A stretch of DNA of 64,000 nt, from the NCBI GenBank assembly GCA_944320135.1, contig CALUGI010000005.1:1-64000 (forward strand). The letters are read 5' to 3'. Below, in pieces: positions 1-8,315 of the stretch (position 1 is the first letter of the stretch; every line of letters starts with the position of its first letter). The position numbers and the translations under genes were made by a program. The stretch comes from an uncultured Phocaeicola sp. GTDB taxonomy: Bacteria; Bacteroidota; Bacteroidia; Bacteroidales; Bacteroidaceae. The notes below the pieces were generated by a model. It saw only the letters and a program-made list of their open reading frames with translations, had not been told where the DNA came from and did no database searches.

Positions 1-38
1 TGTCTTTTTCCATGTTCGGATGATTTGAAGGTTTGTCT

Positions 39-815
39 TTAGTCGTTCAGGAATGCGGTGAGAGGCGATGAGGCCGACGCTTCAAGATTTTCCGCCTGAA
101 TGCCGAGTCCGGCTTCGTATGCGCGGCGTCCGGCAACGACTGCTTCCTTGAAGGCCACGGCCATTTCCACCGGATTTCCGGCCACGGCGATGGCGGTGTT
201 CACCAGACAGGCCGCCGCTCCCATCTCCATCGCTTCAGCCGCATGGCTCGGTGCGCCGATTCCGGCATCCACCACCACGGGCACGTTGCTCTGCTCGATG
301 ATGATGCGCAGGAAGTCGCGCGTCTGCAGTCCCTTGTTGGTGCCGATGGGGGCGGCGAGGGGCATGACGGTGGCGGCTCCGGCTTCTTCCAGACGCTTGC
401 ACAAGGTAGGGTCGGCCTGGCAGTAGGGGAGCACCACGAAGCCTAACTTCACTAACTCTTCCGTAGCCTTCAGCGTTTCGGTGGAGTCGGGCAGCAGATA
501 GCGCGGGTCGGGATGGATTTCCAGCTTCAGCCAGTTGGTGCCGAACGCCTCGCGCGCCATCTGTGCGGCGAACACGGCTTCTTCCGCCGTGCGCACGCCC
601 GACGTGTTCGGCAGGAGCTGGATGTGCGGATGGACGATGTGCTTCAGCATGTCGTCTTCCTTGTTTTCAAGTTCGATGCGTTTCATGGCGACGGTCACCA
701 TCTCCGTGCCTGAGGCAAGGATGGCTTCTTCCATCACTTGGTTGGAGTTGAATTTTCCCGTTCCGAGAAACAGGCGCGAGCCGAATTCCTTGCCGGCTAT
801 GACTAATTTTTCCAT
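39..815 (-). CDS. thiG: Thiazole synthase ThiG
   Basis: ThiG builds the thiazole phosphate half of thiamine from 1-deoxyxylulose 5-phosphate, a dehydroglycine unit and the thiocarboxylate carried on ThiS, in the cytoplasm. The 258-aa protein has the full family length. The Schiff-base lysine is K97 in WLKLEIHPD. The phosphate-binding loops are [12 protein letters not shown] (about residues 151-162) and [12 protein letters not shown], with a final CLVNTAIA strand. It follows thiE with a 6-nt gap, so it is the third gene of a riboswitch-controlled thi operon. A further minus-strand start codon lies at 11-13 (first codons Met-Glu-Lys-Asp), so the operon probably continues off the left edge. Confidence 0.97.
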   Translation of the reverse strand: MEKLVIAGKEFGSRLFLGTGKFNSNQVMEEAILASGTEMVTVAMKRIELENKEDDMLKHIVHPHIQLLPNTSGVRTAEEAVFAAQMAREAFGTNWLKLEIHPDPRYLLPDSTETLKATEELVKLGFVVLPYCQADPTLCKRLEEAGAATVMPLAAPIGTNKGLQTRDFLRIIIEQSNVPVVVDAGIGAPSHAAEAMEMGAAACLVNTAIAVAGNPVEMAVAFKEAVVAGRRAYEAGLGIQAENLEASASSPLTAFLND

Positions 816-821
816 GTTGCT

Positions 822-1460
822 TTATTGTTTTTGGGTTATTGTCTGATTGATGAGCGATACGATGCGGCGCGTTTCCCCTACGGGGTCTTCCGCACGCAGG
901 ATGGAGCCGCTCAGCGCGATGCCCGACACGCCGGTCTGCATGACGGCCGGTATGTCGTCATACGTGATTCCTCCGATGGCCACTACGGGCAGGCCGATGC
1001 CTTCCGCCTTCATGCGGGCGATGATGCGGCGGTATCCTTCCAGTCCTAAAATCGGACTGAGGTTCTTCTTGGTGGCGGTGAAGCGGAACGGTCCGCATCC
1101 GATGTAGTCGGCTCCCGCCTCGCAGTGCGCCTTCACGTCGTCGAAGGTGTTGGCCGTTCCGCCGATGATGAAGTCTTTGCCGAGCATCTTGCGCGCCTCG
1201 GCTATGGGCATGTCGAGCTTGCCCAAATGCACTCCGTCGGCATGGATTTTCTTGGCCAGTTCCGCTTGGTCGTCGAGGATGAACGTGGCTCCGCATTCCC
1301 TGCAGAGGGGCAGGATGCGCATCGCTTCCTTTTCGATTTCTTCAGCGGAGGCATCCTTCATGCGCAGCTGAATCCAGCGGCATCCGCCTTCGAGCGCGAT
1401 GCGCGCGGAGTCGAAGTACGAATATTTGTCCGTGAAATGCGTGATGAACTGCAGTCCCAT
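822..1460 (-). CDS. thiE: Thiamine-phosphate synthase ThiE
   Basis: ThiE joins hydroxymethylpyrimidine diphosphate and thiazole phosphate to give thiamine phosphate. The 212-aa TIM barrel has the family's usual length. Visible motifs are FILDDQAELA, the ADGVHLG strand, GGTAN, a GCGPFRFTATK loop that corresponds to the family's GPxFxTxTK segment, and VAIGGI for phosphate binding near the C-terminus. The start is the first ATG after the thiS stop, 3 nt away, which implies translational coupling. Bacteroidales genomes often carry more than one thiE-like gene. This copy's place in the thiS-thiE-thiG operon supports a biosynthetic role. Confidence 0.96.
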   Translation of the reverse strand: MGLQFITHFTDKYSYFDSARIALEGGCRWIQLRMKDASAEEIEKEAMRILPLCRECGATFILDDQAELAKKIHADGVHLGKLDMPIAEARKMLGKDFIIGGTANTFDDVKAHCEAGADYIGCGPFRFTATKKNLSPILGLEGYRRIIARMKAEGIGLPVVAIGGITYDDIPAVMQTGVSGIALSGSILRAEDPVGETRRIVSLINQTITQKQ

Positions 1461-1463
1461 CCT

Positions 1464-1664
1464 TTATCCTCCGCAAGCCGCTTTGATGATTACCAGTTTG
1501 TCGCCGGGCTGCAAGGTTTGCTCTTCCCATTGCGTGCGCGGCACCATGCGGTTGTGAAGGGCGACGGCCACCCCTTGGGGCGGAAGTCCCAGCTGGCGGG
1601 CCAGGTCGGCGACGGTGTTCCCTTCGGTGAGTTCAGTCTCCTTGTTGTTTACCAATAGTTTCAT
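1464..1664 (-). CDS. thiS: Sulfur carrier protein ThiS
   Basis: This 66-aa beta-grasp protein carries the sulfur for thiazole formation as a C-terminal thiocarboxylate. It ends in Cys-Gly-Gly, and the terminal Gly-Gly is what ThiF adenylates. The fold markers are an N-terminal MKLLVNNKE strand, a VADLARQLGL helix and a PGDKLVII strand before the tail. The frame stays open upstream to 1970, but that stretch contains the TPP riboswitch. The ATG at 1662-1664 gives the normal family length and is preferred. It is the first gene of the operon, about 80 nt downstream of the riboswitch. Confidence 0.96.
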   Translation of the reverse strand: MKLLVNNKETELTEGNTVADLARQLGLPPQGVAVALHNRMVPRTQWEEQTLQPGDKLVIIKAACGG

Positions 1665-1742
1665 AATCCTTCGTTTGTTAGGTGAATGTGCCAAAGGAAG
1701 CGGAACTGGACGGGAAAATCGGAGAATAAGCGTCATGACGAA

Positions 1743-1822
1743 CAATCCCTTCGTCGGTACTAACCGCATCAGGTTCGTAGGGTATGATCTCAGCCCGTCC
1801 GGTAGGGCACCCCTTTGTCTGC
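1743..1822 (-). promoter_or_regulatory. TPP riboswitch (THI element)
   Basis: On the minus strand this stretch reads GGGGTGCCC, then a GGGCTGAGA core, then ACCCTACGAACCTGAT followed by GGTTAGTACCGACGAAGGGA. CUGAGA and ACCYNNNAACCUGAU are the conserved pyrimidine and pyrophosphate sensor loops of the thiamine pyrophosphate riboswitch. It lies directly upstream of thiS, so thiamine pyrophosphate very probably shuts the operon off. Whether control is transcriptional or translational is not clear from the sequence. Confidence 0.96.
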
Positions 1823-1825
1823 CCG

Positions 1826-1833
1826 CAAATATA
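1826..1833 (-). promoter_or_regulatory. -7 box of the thi operon promoter
   Basis: The minus strand reads TATATTTG, an exact match to the Bacteroidetes -7 consensus TAnnTTTG. It ends just 5' of the riboswitch, so the transcript would begin almost at the riboswitch's first helix. I did not find a clear -33 TTTG. Confidence 0.7.
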
Positions 1834-1933
1834 GGGATAATAAATGAGAAACGGAACGGTTTGCAGTTTTTTGTCGAAGAAAATGCGGCGGCCTGTGCGC
1901 AAGAAACTCCGGGGCTTTGTGGAAAAGTCGGCA

Positions 1934-1951
1934 AACTTTTGCGCAAAAGTT
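1934..1951. promoter_or_regulatory. 18-bp perfect palindrome between thi operon and sensor kinase
   Basis: AACTTTTGCGCAAAAGTT is exactly its own reverse complement. Flanking GGC/GCC bases extend it with one unpaired base. It lies about 170 nt before the kinase start and about 100 nt upstream of the thi -7 box. It could be an operator or a hairpin; no U-tract follows it, so a terminator is less likely. Confidence 0.4.
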
Positions 1952-2119
1952 GCCTGAGTCGGGCGGACAAGTTTCTGCGCTTTTCTTGCTTTCTTCTTCT
2001 TGAGGCTTGGAGCGCGCGGTTTCTTAAGGCTGGAAGAACCGAAAAAAGTAGGAATTTTTATGATGCGATACGCTCCGTTTTGGCCGGAACTTCCTACATT
2101 TGTGGAAATGTTTTCCGAA

Positions 2120-5100
2120 ATGGCGACTTTATGCAGATTGAAAGGAAGAATCGTGTGCGCGGTCTGGCTCTGGACGCTGGCGCTGTGCGCTTGCGTGCGT
2201 CCGGCCCGTCAAGCGGAGTCTGTGCGGAAAGCCGATTCGCTGAACGAACTTTCCTACGAGATGCGCTACAAGAGCCTCGACCGGGCGGAACGCTTGGCGG
2301 ACGAGGCTTGGAGGGAAGCGGCCGGCGGAACTTCCTCCCAACGGGCGGAGGCGTTGAACAACAGGGCTTTCTGCGCGTTTATGCGGATGGACTTCGAGCG
2401 GGCTTCCGCGCTGTACCGGCAGGCGTCCGAAGCGAGCGGAAACGAGGTGGAACGGCTTGCGGCCGATGTGGGGATGATGAAAATCTGCCAGCGAACGTCG
2501 ATGAACAAAGAGTTTTACGACTATCGGAACAGCGCCCGGCGGCGCATCAGGCGCATCAACGAAGACGGGCAGCTTCTTGAAGGGCGTCTGAAGAAAAGGA
2601 TGAACTATGCCTTGTCGGAGTTCCACATCGTGTCGGGCATCTACTATTATTATTTGGAGCAGGACGAAGAAGCGCTTGCCTCCATCGACTCCGTTCCCCT
2701 TTCCACCCTTCGGGGCGACAGGGGGCAATGGCTCTACTATCTGTATATGCGCGGTTCGGGAGGGATGCTCGATGCGCCCACCCCGGAGGAAGAGGTGAAG
2801 GGCGAGTTTTCCTATCTGGCGGAATGCCTTCAGGCGAGCGCACGCGGCGGATACGTCTATTTCGAGGCGAACGCGCTTCAGGCTATGGCGGAAATCCTCA
2901 ATTTCAGGAGCAACCGGGAATTGCTGGAGCGCGAGAAGCCGGGGCTGCTGCGTCTGGTCAACCCGGAAGAACTGCCCGCAGACAGCCTTCCGCTGAGGTT
3001 CGCCCGCCATGCGCTGGAACTGTTCAAGGAGTACGGCGACTGGTATCAGATTTCGGGCACTTATCGCACCATCGCCACTTACTACAATTACGCGGGACGG
3101 TCGGAAATGGCGCTTCCCAATCTGGAGGATGCCCTCGCCTACGTGAACCTTCATCACGAAACATACTATCATTGCACGGACACCGCCGACCGCCTGCGGA
3201 CGTATATCCCCGGCGCAACGTCCTCCGTCGAGCTGAAATGGATAAACGAAGAAGGCATCAAGACCGTGCCCGAATGGATAGCCCGTTTGCGCGAGCAGCT
3301 GAGCCGGAGCTATTCGGCGTTGGACATGAAGGCCGAGTCGGACTACAACCGAAACGTTTATCTGGACATTCTCGACTATACGCGGCAGGACAAGGAACTG
3401 GAAAGCCGCTACATGGCGTTGGAGCGCGAAGGGAAGCAGCTGAACGCGCTGGTGCTGATGGTGGCGGGAGGGCTGCTGGCGTTCGTGTGCCTGTTCGTGC
3501 TGCTCGGCAGACGCTGGAAGAGGAAGAACATGGAGCACGTGGAAGAACTGAAGCGGGCGCTCCGGCTTTGCCAGCACGCGACGGGGGCCGTACCCTCCGA
3601 TGCGGTCGCCCAAGACGAGGTGGCGCAGGCGGTGTGCGGGGCGGTGAAAGCGGACTTGCTTGAGATGTTCCGCGCGTCCGATGCGGAAATCGTGTTGGGT
3701 GAGCCGCACGGCTCTCCGGCGTGCGGGGCGGGAGCGTCTTGCTCGTTCCCTCTCGTCTCTCCGGGAAAGGCCGAGCCCGTGGGCGAGTTGCGTCTGGCCT
3801 TGCCCTCTCCCTTGCGCAAGGAAGAATCCGGCCTGATCGGTTTGCTCTTGCCCTACCTCGCTTGGACCGTTGAAAACGGATTGAATTTAGTGTCGCTCGA
3901 CGACGAACGGAAACAGCTGGAGAAGGAGCAATACGTGCATCGCCAGCATCTCGCGGAAAACAAGTGCCGGAACGAAGTGAAAAAGGCTTGCCTTTCGATA
4001 GTGACGGGCATCCTTCCCTTTATCGACCGGATGGCGAACGAAATCCGCAAGCTCCGCATGTCCGGAGAATGCGGGCAGGTCGGCCGGATGAGGCTGGACT
4101 ATATCGGCGAACTTGCGGACAAGATTAATGAATACAACGACATCCTGGCGCTTTGGATTAAGGTGCGTCAGGGGACGCTCAGCCTCAATATTGAGAATTT
4201 CCCTTTGCAAGAGCTGTTTTCAATGGTGGCGAAGGGCCGCCGTTCGTTCGAGATGAAGCGCCAGACCCTGCGGGTGGAGGATACCGATGCGGTGGTAAAG
4301 GCAGACAAGGCTCTGACGCTTTTTATGATAAACACGCTGGCGGAGAACGCCAGAAAGTACACCCAAGAAGGAGGGCACGTTTCTCTTTCGGCCCGCGAAG
4401 GGGAAGATTATGTGGAAATCTCGGTGGAGGACGACGGTCCGGGCCTGTCCGACAAAGACATCCGGCGGATTCTCGACGAGAAAGTGTACGATTCCGGCAC
4501 GATAGGTCTGGACACCGCTGCGGATGCCTCCCGCCTTCAGAAGCAGAAAGGACACGGCTTCGGCCTGATGAACTGCAAGGGAATCATTGAGAAATACCGC
4601 AAGACGAACAAAGTGTTCTCGGTGTGCCTTTTCCGCATAGAGAGCGTTTTGGGGGAAGGCAGCCGCTTCTGCTTCCGTTTGCCCAAAGGCGTGAGGCGTG
4701 CGCTGGCCGTGGTCGGGGTCGTGTGGAGCGTCGTTTTGGGAGGGTGTTCGCAGCATTCTCCGTCCTCTCCGGAGGCATCGCCTTCCGATTCGCTTCAGGT
4801 GAGCCGTTATGACAGCCTGCTTGCCGTAGCGAACGATTACGCCAATTGGGTGTACGAGTGCAACGTAAGGGGCGACTATCGCACGGCTCTTGAATTGGCC
4901 GACAGCGTGGTGGCTTGCATGAATGCGCACTATCTGCGTTATTCGGGGGCGGACGCTCCTTTGCTGGCGTTGTACGGCTCCGGCGAGGCGGCGGAGCTTG
5001 CATGGCTCGCCGGTCGTTTTGACACCGACTATTACATTTTGCTTGACGTGCGCAACGAAGCGGCGGTGGCTTCGCTGGCGTTGAAGGATTTTCGCCGTTA

Positions 5101-6523
5101 CCGTTACAACAATGCCGCTTACGCTTCTCTTTACAAACGCTTGAGCCGTGACAATTCTCTTGAAGAATATTGCCGCCAGATGCGTCAGTCGGCTGCCAAC
5201 AAGCGGATAGCACTGTCTGTTTTTGTCTTGATGGCATTGGGATGTCTCGTTGCTTATTACATGCTTTACCTGCGCCGCAAGCTGCATTGCCGCTACAATA
5301 TGGAGCAGGTGTTTGCCGTCAATGAAGCGGCTTTCTCCGCATCCATGCGTGCGGACGGGCCGGAAAAAGCGGCGGAGCGTGTAGTAAGGGCTATGTTCCG
5401 GGAAATGAACGAACTCGTTCCGCTCGACAATCTGGCGTTGGCCGTAGAAGATGAGGCAACTCGCGGGCTTCAGTTCACTTGCTTTCGTGAGGAAGAAACG
5501 GATTGGCGCAGCGTCATGAGCGAATGCTATGAGGCGCGCCGCTTGCAGTGGGCTGAAGGGGCGGGATGGAGCTGCCTGCCGTTGTGGGTGGAAGCCGGGG
5601 GTGAAAGGCGTTACGTGGGCATATTGGCGCTGAAGGCGGCTCGCCCGCATGTGTGCGAGGAAGACAAGTTGCTGGCGGAGCTTGTATGCAATTATCTGGC
5701 GGTCGTTCTCAATAACACCGTCGTTCAGGTGAACCGCAAATGCCTCGGCATAGAGCTTGCCCAAGACGAGGCAAGAAGGGTGCTGTTTGAGGAAAACCAG
5801 CTTCATGTGCAGAACATGGTGCTCGACAATTGCCTTTCTACCATCAAGCATGAAACCGTTTATTATCCGAACCGCATCCGTCAGATGGCGGACCGCTTGG
5901 GCGGAACTGCTTCCGGCGAGAAGGAAGCGATTCTGGACGAGATGTCGGAGTTGGTGGAGTACTATAGAGACATTTTTTCGCTGCTCGCCTCGTGTGCGGC
6001 CCGCCAGCTGGAGGAAGTGACTTTCCGCCGGTCGGAGGTGGACATGGCGGCTTTGGCGGAGAGCGTGAAGGCGTATATTGGAAAGCAGATGCGCAGGCAA
6101 GGGCTTCGTTTGGACGTGGAGGCGGACTGCCCGTCGCCTTTGTATGCCACGGGGGACGTTGTGCTGCTGCGTTTCCTTCTGGAAAATCTGGCCGACGAAG
6201 CGTTGCGCGTCCCGGAGCCGGGCAGGATGAAGATAGGGGTCAGGCAGGAAGGGGATTTCGTGTGTGTGGACTTTATCGACTTCCGCCGCACCCTGCCCTT
6301 GGAAGAACTGGAAGGATTGTTCTGCCCCGACAAGCGGAAGATGCGCGCGGACGCGAACGGGCGGACGTTGGCGGGTACGGAATATATCGTGTGCAAGCAG
6401 ATAATCCGCGACCATGACGAGTTTGCCGGAAGAAGGGGGTGCCGCATCAATGCCTGCTCCGTGGAGGGAGGGGGATTTGACGTGTGGTTTACGGTGCCCC
6501 TTCGCCGGAAAACGAACGGATGA
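2120..6523 (+). CDS. Tandem two-module sensor histidine kinase with TPR sensor regions
   Basis: A very large envelope sensor kinase of about 1,467 aa. An N-terminal signal or anchor is followed by a TPR-like periplasmic region and TM1 (about residues 441-463). A cytoplasmic GHKL ATPase follows, with N box (NTLAENARKY, about 738-747), G1 (DDGPG, about 771) and G2 (GHGFGL). A second signal-like stretch ends in VVLGGC (C876), then come another short TPR-like segment, TM2 (about 1030-1050), a GAF-like region and a second transmitter. The second transmitter has an H-box-like KHETVYYP with H1244, but no G1 box. The first transmitter has no His at the aligned CLSIVTGILPF site. The start is uncertain: ATGs at 2060, 2108 and 2120 all precede the signal sequence; 2120 gives the cleanest one. 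It resembles Bacteroidetes kinases with DUF5112/DUF5113 domains. Its regulator follows 50 nt downstream. Confidence 0.85.
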   Translation: MATLCRLKGRIVCAVWLWTLALCACVRPARQAESVRKADSLNELSYEMRYKSLDRAERLADEAWREAAGGTSSQRAEALNNRAFCAFMRMDFERASALYRQASEASGNEVERLAADVGMMKICQRTSMNKEFYDYRNSARRRIRRINEDGQLLEGRLKKRMNYALSEFHIVSGIYYYYLEQDEEALASIDSVPLSTLRGDRGQWLYYLYMRGSGGMLDAPTPEEEVKGEFSYLAECLQASARGGYVYFEANALQAMAEILNFRSNRELLEREKPGLLRLVNPEELPADSLPLRFARHALELFKEYGDWYQISGTYRTIATYYNYAGRSEMALPNLEDALAYVNLHHETYYHCTDTADRLRTYIPGATSSVELKWINEEGIKTVPEWIARLREQLSRSYSALDMKAESDYNRNVYLDILDYTRQDKELESRYMALEREGKQLNALVLMVAGGLLAFVCLFVLLGRRWKRKNMEHVEELKRALRLCQHATGAVPSDAVAQDEVAQAVCGAVKADLLEMFRASDAEIVLGEPHGSPACGAGASCSFPLVSPGKAEPVGELRLALPSPLRKEESGLIGLLLPYLAWTVENGLNLVSLDDERKQLEKEQYVHRQHLAENKCRNEVKKACLSIVTGILPFIDRMANEIRKLRMSGECGQVGRMRLDYIGELADKINEYNDILALWIKVRQGTLSLNIENFPLQELFSMVAKGRRSFEMKRQTLRVEDTDAVVKADKALTLFMINTLAENARKYTQEGGHVSLSAREGEDYVEISVEDDGPGLSDKDIRRILDEKVYDSGTIGLDTAADASRLQKQKGHGFGLMNCKGIIEKYRKTNKVFSVCLFRIESVLGEGSRFCFRLPKGVRRALAVVGVVWSVVLGGCSQHSPSSPEASPSDSLQVSRYDSLLAVANDYANWVYECNVRGDYRTALELADSVVACMNAHYLRYSGADAPLLALYGSGEAAELAWLAGRFDTDYYILLDVRNEAAVASLALKDFRRYRYNNAAYASLYKRLSRDNSLEEYCRQMRQSAANKRIALSVFVLMALGCLVAYYMLYLRRKLHCRYNMEQVFAVNEAAFSASMRADGPEKAAERVVRAMFREMNELVPLDNLALAVEDEATRGLQFTCFREEETDWRSVMSECYEARRLQWAEGAGWSCLPLWVEAGGERRYVGILALKAARPHVCEEDKLLAELVCNYLAVVLNNTVVQVNRKCLGIELAQDEARRVLFEENQLHVQNMVLDNCLSTIKHETVYYPNRIRQMADRLGGTASGEKEAILDEMSELVEYYRDIFSLLASCAARQLEEVTFRRSEVDMAALAESVKAYIGKQMRRQGLRLDVEADCPSPLYATGDVVLLRFLLENLADEALRVPEPGRMKIGVRQEGDFVCVDFIDFRRTLPLEELEGLFCPDKRKMRADANGRTLAGTEYIVCKQIIRDHDEFAGRRGCRINACSVEGGGFDVWFTVPLRRKTNG

Positions 6524-6573
6524 TTGGCGGAACTTATAAACTCTCGAACTCAAAACTAAAGAACGGAACGAAT

Positions 6574-7299
6574 ATGGACAGAAAGTTTAAAGTGATAATC
6601 GTAGAGGACGTGAAACTGGAGCTGAAAGGGACGGAAGAAATCTTCCGCCACGAGATACCCGGCGCAGAGGTGATAGGGACGGCCATGACCGAAGCGGAGT
6701 TCTGGCCTTTGCTTGAAGAAAAAACTCCCGACATGGTGCTGCTCGACCTCGGATTGGGCGGCTCCACCACTATCGGGGTGGACATCTGCGCCCGGCTCCA
6801 CCGGGAGCGTCCGGGGCTGAAGGTGCTTATCTTTACGGGCGAGGTGCTCAACGAAAGGCTTTGGGTGGATGCGCTCGATGCCGGAGCGGTCGGCATTATC
6901 CTGAAAACGGGCGAACTGCTTACGGCTACCGACGTGCAGGCCGTGATGGACGGAAAGAAATTGGTGTTCAACTATCCTATTCTTGAAAAGATTGTGGAGC
7001 GGTTCAAGCAGACGGTCGAAGCCGAGCAGCGCCGCCAGGAGGCGGTTGTGGACTATGACATCGACGAATACGACGAAAGGCTGCTCCGTCATCTGGCTTT
7101 GGGATACACCAAAGAGATGATTACGAACCTCAAGGGGATGCCCTTCGGAGTGAAGTCGGTGGAAAAGAGGCAGAACGATTTGGTGAGCCGCCTTTTCAAA
7201 CCGGACGAGCGGACGGGAGTGAACGCCTGCCGGCTGGTGACCCGTGCCTTTGAACTGCGCATTTTGGACGTCGACAATCTGGAGCCTGATGAAGAATAG
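6574..7299 (+). CDS. Response regulator with C-terminal HTH, partner of the upstream kinase
   Basis: The 241-aa protein begins with a complete receiver domain. It has the acidic pair E11-D12, phosphoacceptor D58 in MVLLDLG, T88 in LIFTGE and K111 in IILKTGE. After a linker there is a helix-turn-helix-like region (about 166-210) containing LLRHLALGYTKEMI and VKSVEKRQNDL, which resembles LuxR/GerE output domains. It should therefore bind DNA when phosphorylated by the kinase encoded 50 nt upstream. The frame is open from 6484, but the ATG at 6574 starts exactly at the receiver fold and follows an A-rich stretch. Its end overlaps the next gene by 11 nt. Confidence 0.9.
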   Translation: MDRKFKVIIVEDVKLELKGTEEIFRHEIPGAEVIGTAMTEAEFWPLLEEKTPDMVLLDLGLGGSTTIGVDICARLHRERPGLKVLIFTGEVLNERLWVDALDAGAVGIILKTGELLTATDVQAVMDGKKLVFNYPILEKIVERFKQTVEAEQRRQEAVVDYDIDEYDERLLRHLALGYTKEMITNLKGMPFGVKSVEKRQNDLVSRLFKPDERTGVNACRLVTRAFELRILDVDNLEPDEE

Positions 7300-7972
7300 A
7301 CGCTTCCCGCATCCTGCCGCCTGCTTCTTCCTGCTGACTGTGCTGGCTGCATTCACGTCGTGGGTCGGTACGGTTTACGAGTGGGCGGGCGTGAGAAGTC
7401 TGCTTGGCGACGAAGGCTTCCGCTGGACGCTGCGCGCCGTGGGCGGCTTGTACCTGCACTCTCCGCTGCTTCCCGCAGCGCTGGTTCTGTTTCTTGGGTG
7501 CGGCTTGTGGAGGCATTCCGGGCTGGGAGGGGCTTGCCTTGCCGCATTCGGGAAGAAGCGTATGCTGTCGCGGAAAGAGCGCAGGGCCTTGGCGTCTGCG
7601 GGTGCGGTTGCGGGCGTTTATGTCTGCCTCGTCCTCTTGGCGGCATGGGGGCCTTGGGGAGCGGCAAGCAGTGCGGTCGGCACGTTTCGCGGGTCTCCGC
7701 TTGCAGAAGGGCTCTGGTGCGTCCTTTCGTTGGGAATCGCCCTTCCGTCTGTGGTGTACGGATTCGCTTCCGACACTTATTTCACCGACCGCGATGTGGT
7801 GGACGGAATGGCGTGGCTGTTCGTCCGGAAAGCGGATTTTTTCGTCACCCTGTTTTTTGTGCTGCTCTTTTTCGCTTCAATCGACTATACGGGACTGGCG
7901 GCGTATGCGGGCATTTCGTCCGAAGCGTTGGAGTGGGTTTGCCTGGGATGCTGCCTGCTGGCTTTGTGGTGA
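7289..7972 (+). CDS. Short polytopic membrane protein, resembles N-terminal part of AbgT-family transporters
   Basis: The 227-aa hydrophobic protein has about five membrane segments. Its N-terminus (FPHPAACFFLL, then SLLGDEGFRWTLR, then a long hydrophobic stretch ending WRHSGL) resembles, from memory, the start of AbgT p-aminobenzoyl-glutamate transporters, which are about twice as long. Either this is a shortened relative, or the similarity is confined to the first module. It overlaps the response regulator by 11 nt, so it is probably translated with it and may belong to the same signalling unit. It stops just before a GC-rich intergenic repeat region. I cannot assign a substrate. Confidence 0.6.
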   Translation: MKNRRFPHPAACFFLLTVLAAFTSWVGTVYEWAGVRSLLGDEGFRWTLRAVGGLYLHSPLLPAALVLFLGCGLWRHSGLGGACLAAFGKKRMLSRKERRALASAGAVAGVYVCLVLLAAWGPWGAASSAVGTFRGSPLAEGLWCVLSLGIALPSVVYGFASDTYFTDRDVVDGMAWLFVRKADFFVTLFFVLLFFASIDYTGLAAYAGISSEALEWVCLGCCLLALW

Positions 7973-8075
7973 ATGCAGCCGTGTTTCCTTTTGAAGCTCC
8001 CGGCATTCCGGCCGGAACGCGGCGGCATTTCCGGCCTGTTTCAGAAGCCGTTTCGGAAGCCTGCCGCTCACGGAT

Positions 8076-8219
8076 CACGGTTCTTTCATTTAAGATGCCA
8101 TAACTTCCGGCATATCATTGTCCGTAGGGGCGGACCCGTGTGTCCGCCCGGACACATAGGCATGGCGTTATCGGGCAGACACACGGGTCTGCCCCTGCGG
8201 GTTAAATGAAAGTGCCGTG
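8076..8219 (-). repeat. MITE-like element with terminal inverted repeats, copy 1
   Basis: The 144-bp element is bounded by CACGGTTCTTTCATTTAA at 8076-8093 and, inverted at 8202-8219, CACGGCACTTTCATTTAA (16 of 18 bases match). Inside is a large imperfect palindrome with arms GTAGGGGCGGACCCGTGTGT at 8124 on and its inverse around 8172-8200. A GATGCCATAACTTCCGGCAT box lies near the left end. It has no coding capacity. A collinear copy in the opposite orientation lies at 44213-44320. Confidence 0.75.
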
Positions 8220-8271
8220 CGCACAGATTGTAATAAACGTGAAAAACGCAAAGACTTTGGCGTGAAACCGC

Positions 8272-8279
8272 TATCTTTG
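8272..8279 (+). promoter_or_regulatory. -7 box for the thioredoxin-family lipoprotein
   Basis: TATCTTTG matches TAnnTTTG exactly and lies 36 nt before the start codon, just outside the MITE-like element. No well-spaced TTTG -33 box is visible. Confidence 0.6.
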
Positions 8280-8315
8280 CCGACATATAATTCTTAAAAC
8301 AATAACGACAGATTC

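Noticed and set aside
4220..6553. 777-codon minus-strand frame opposite the sensor kinase
   Set aside because: GC-rich DNA gives long antisense frames; it has no domain, is His/Arg-rich as expected for a shadow, and the plus strand has clear kinase motifs.
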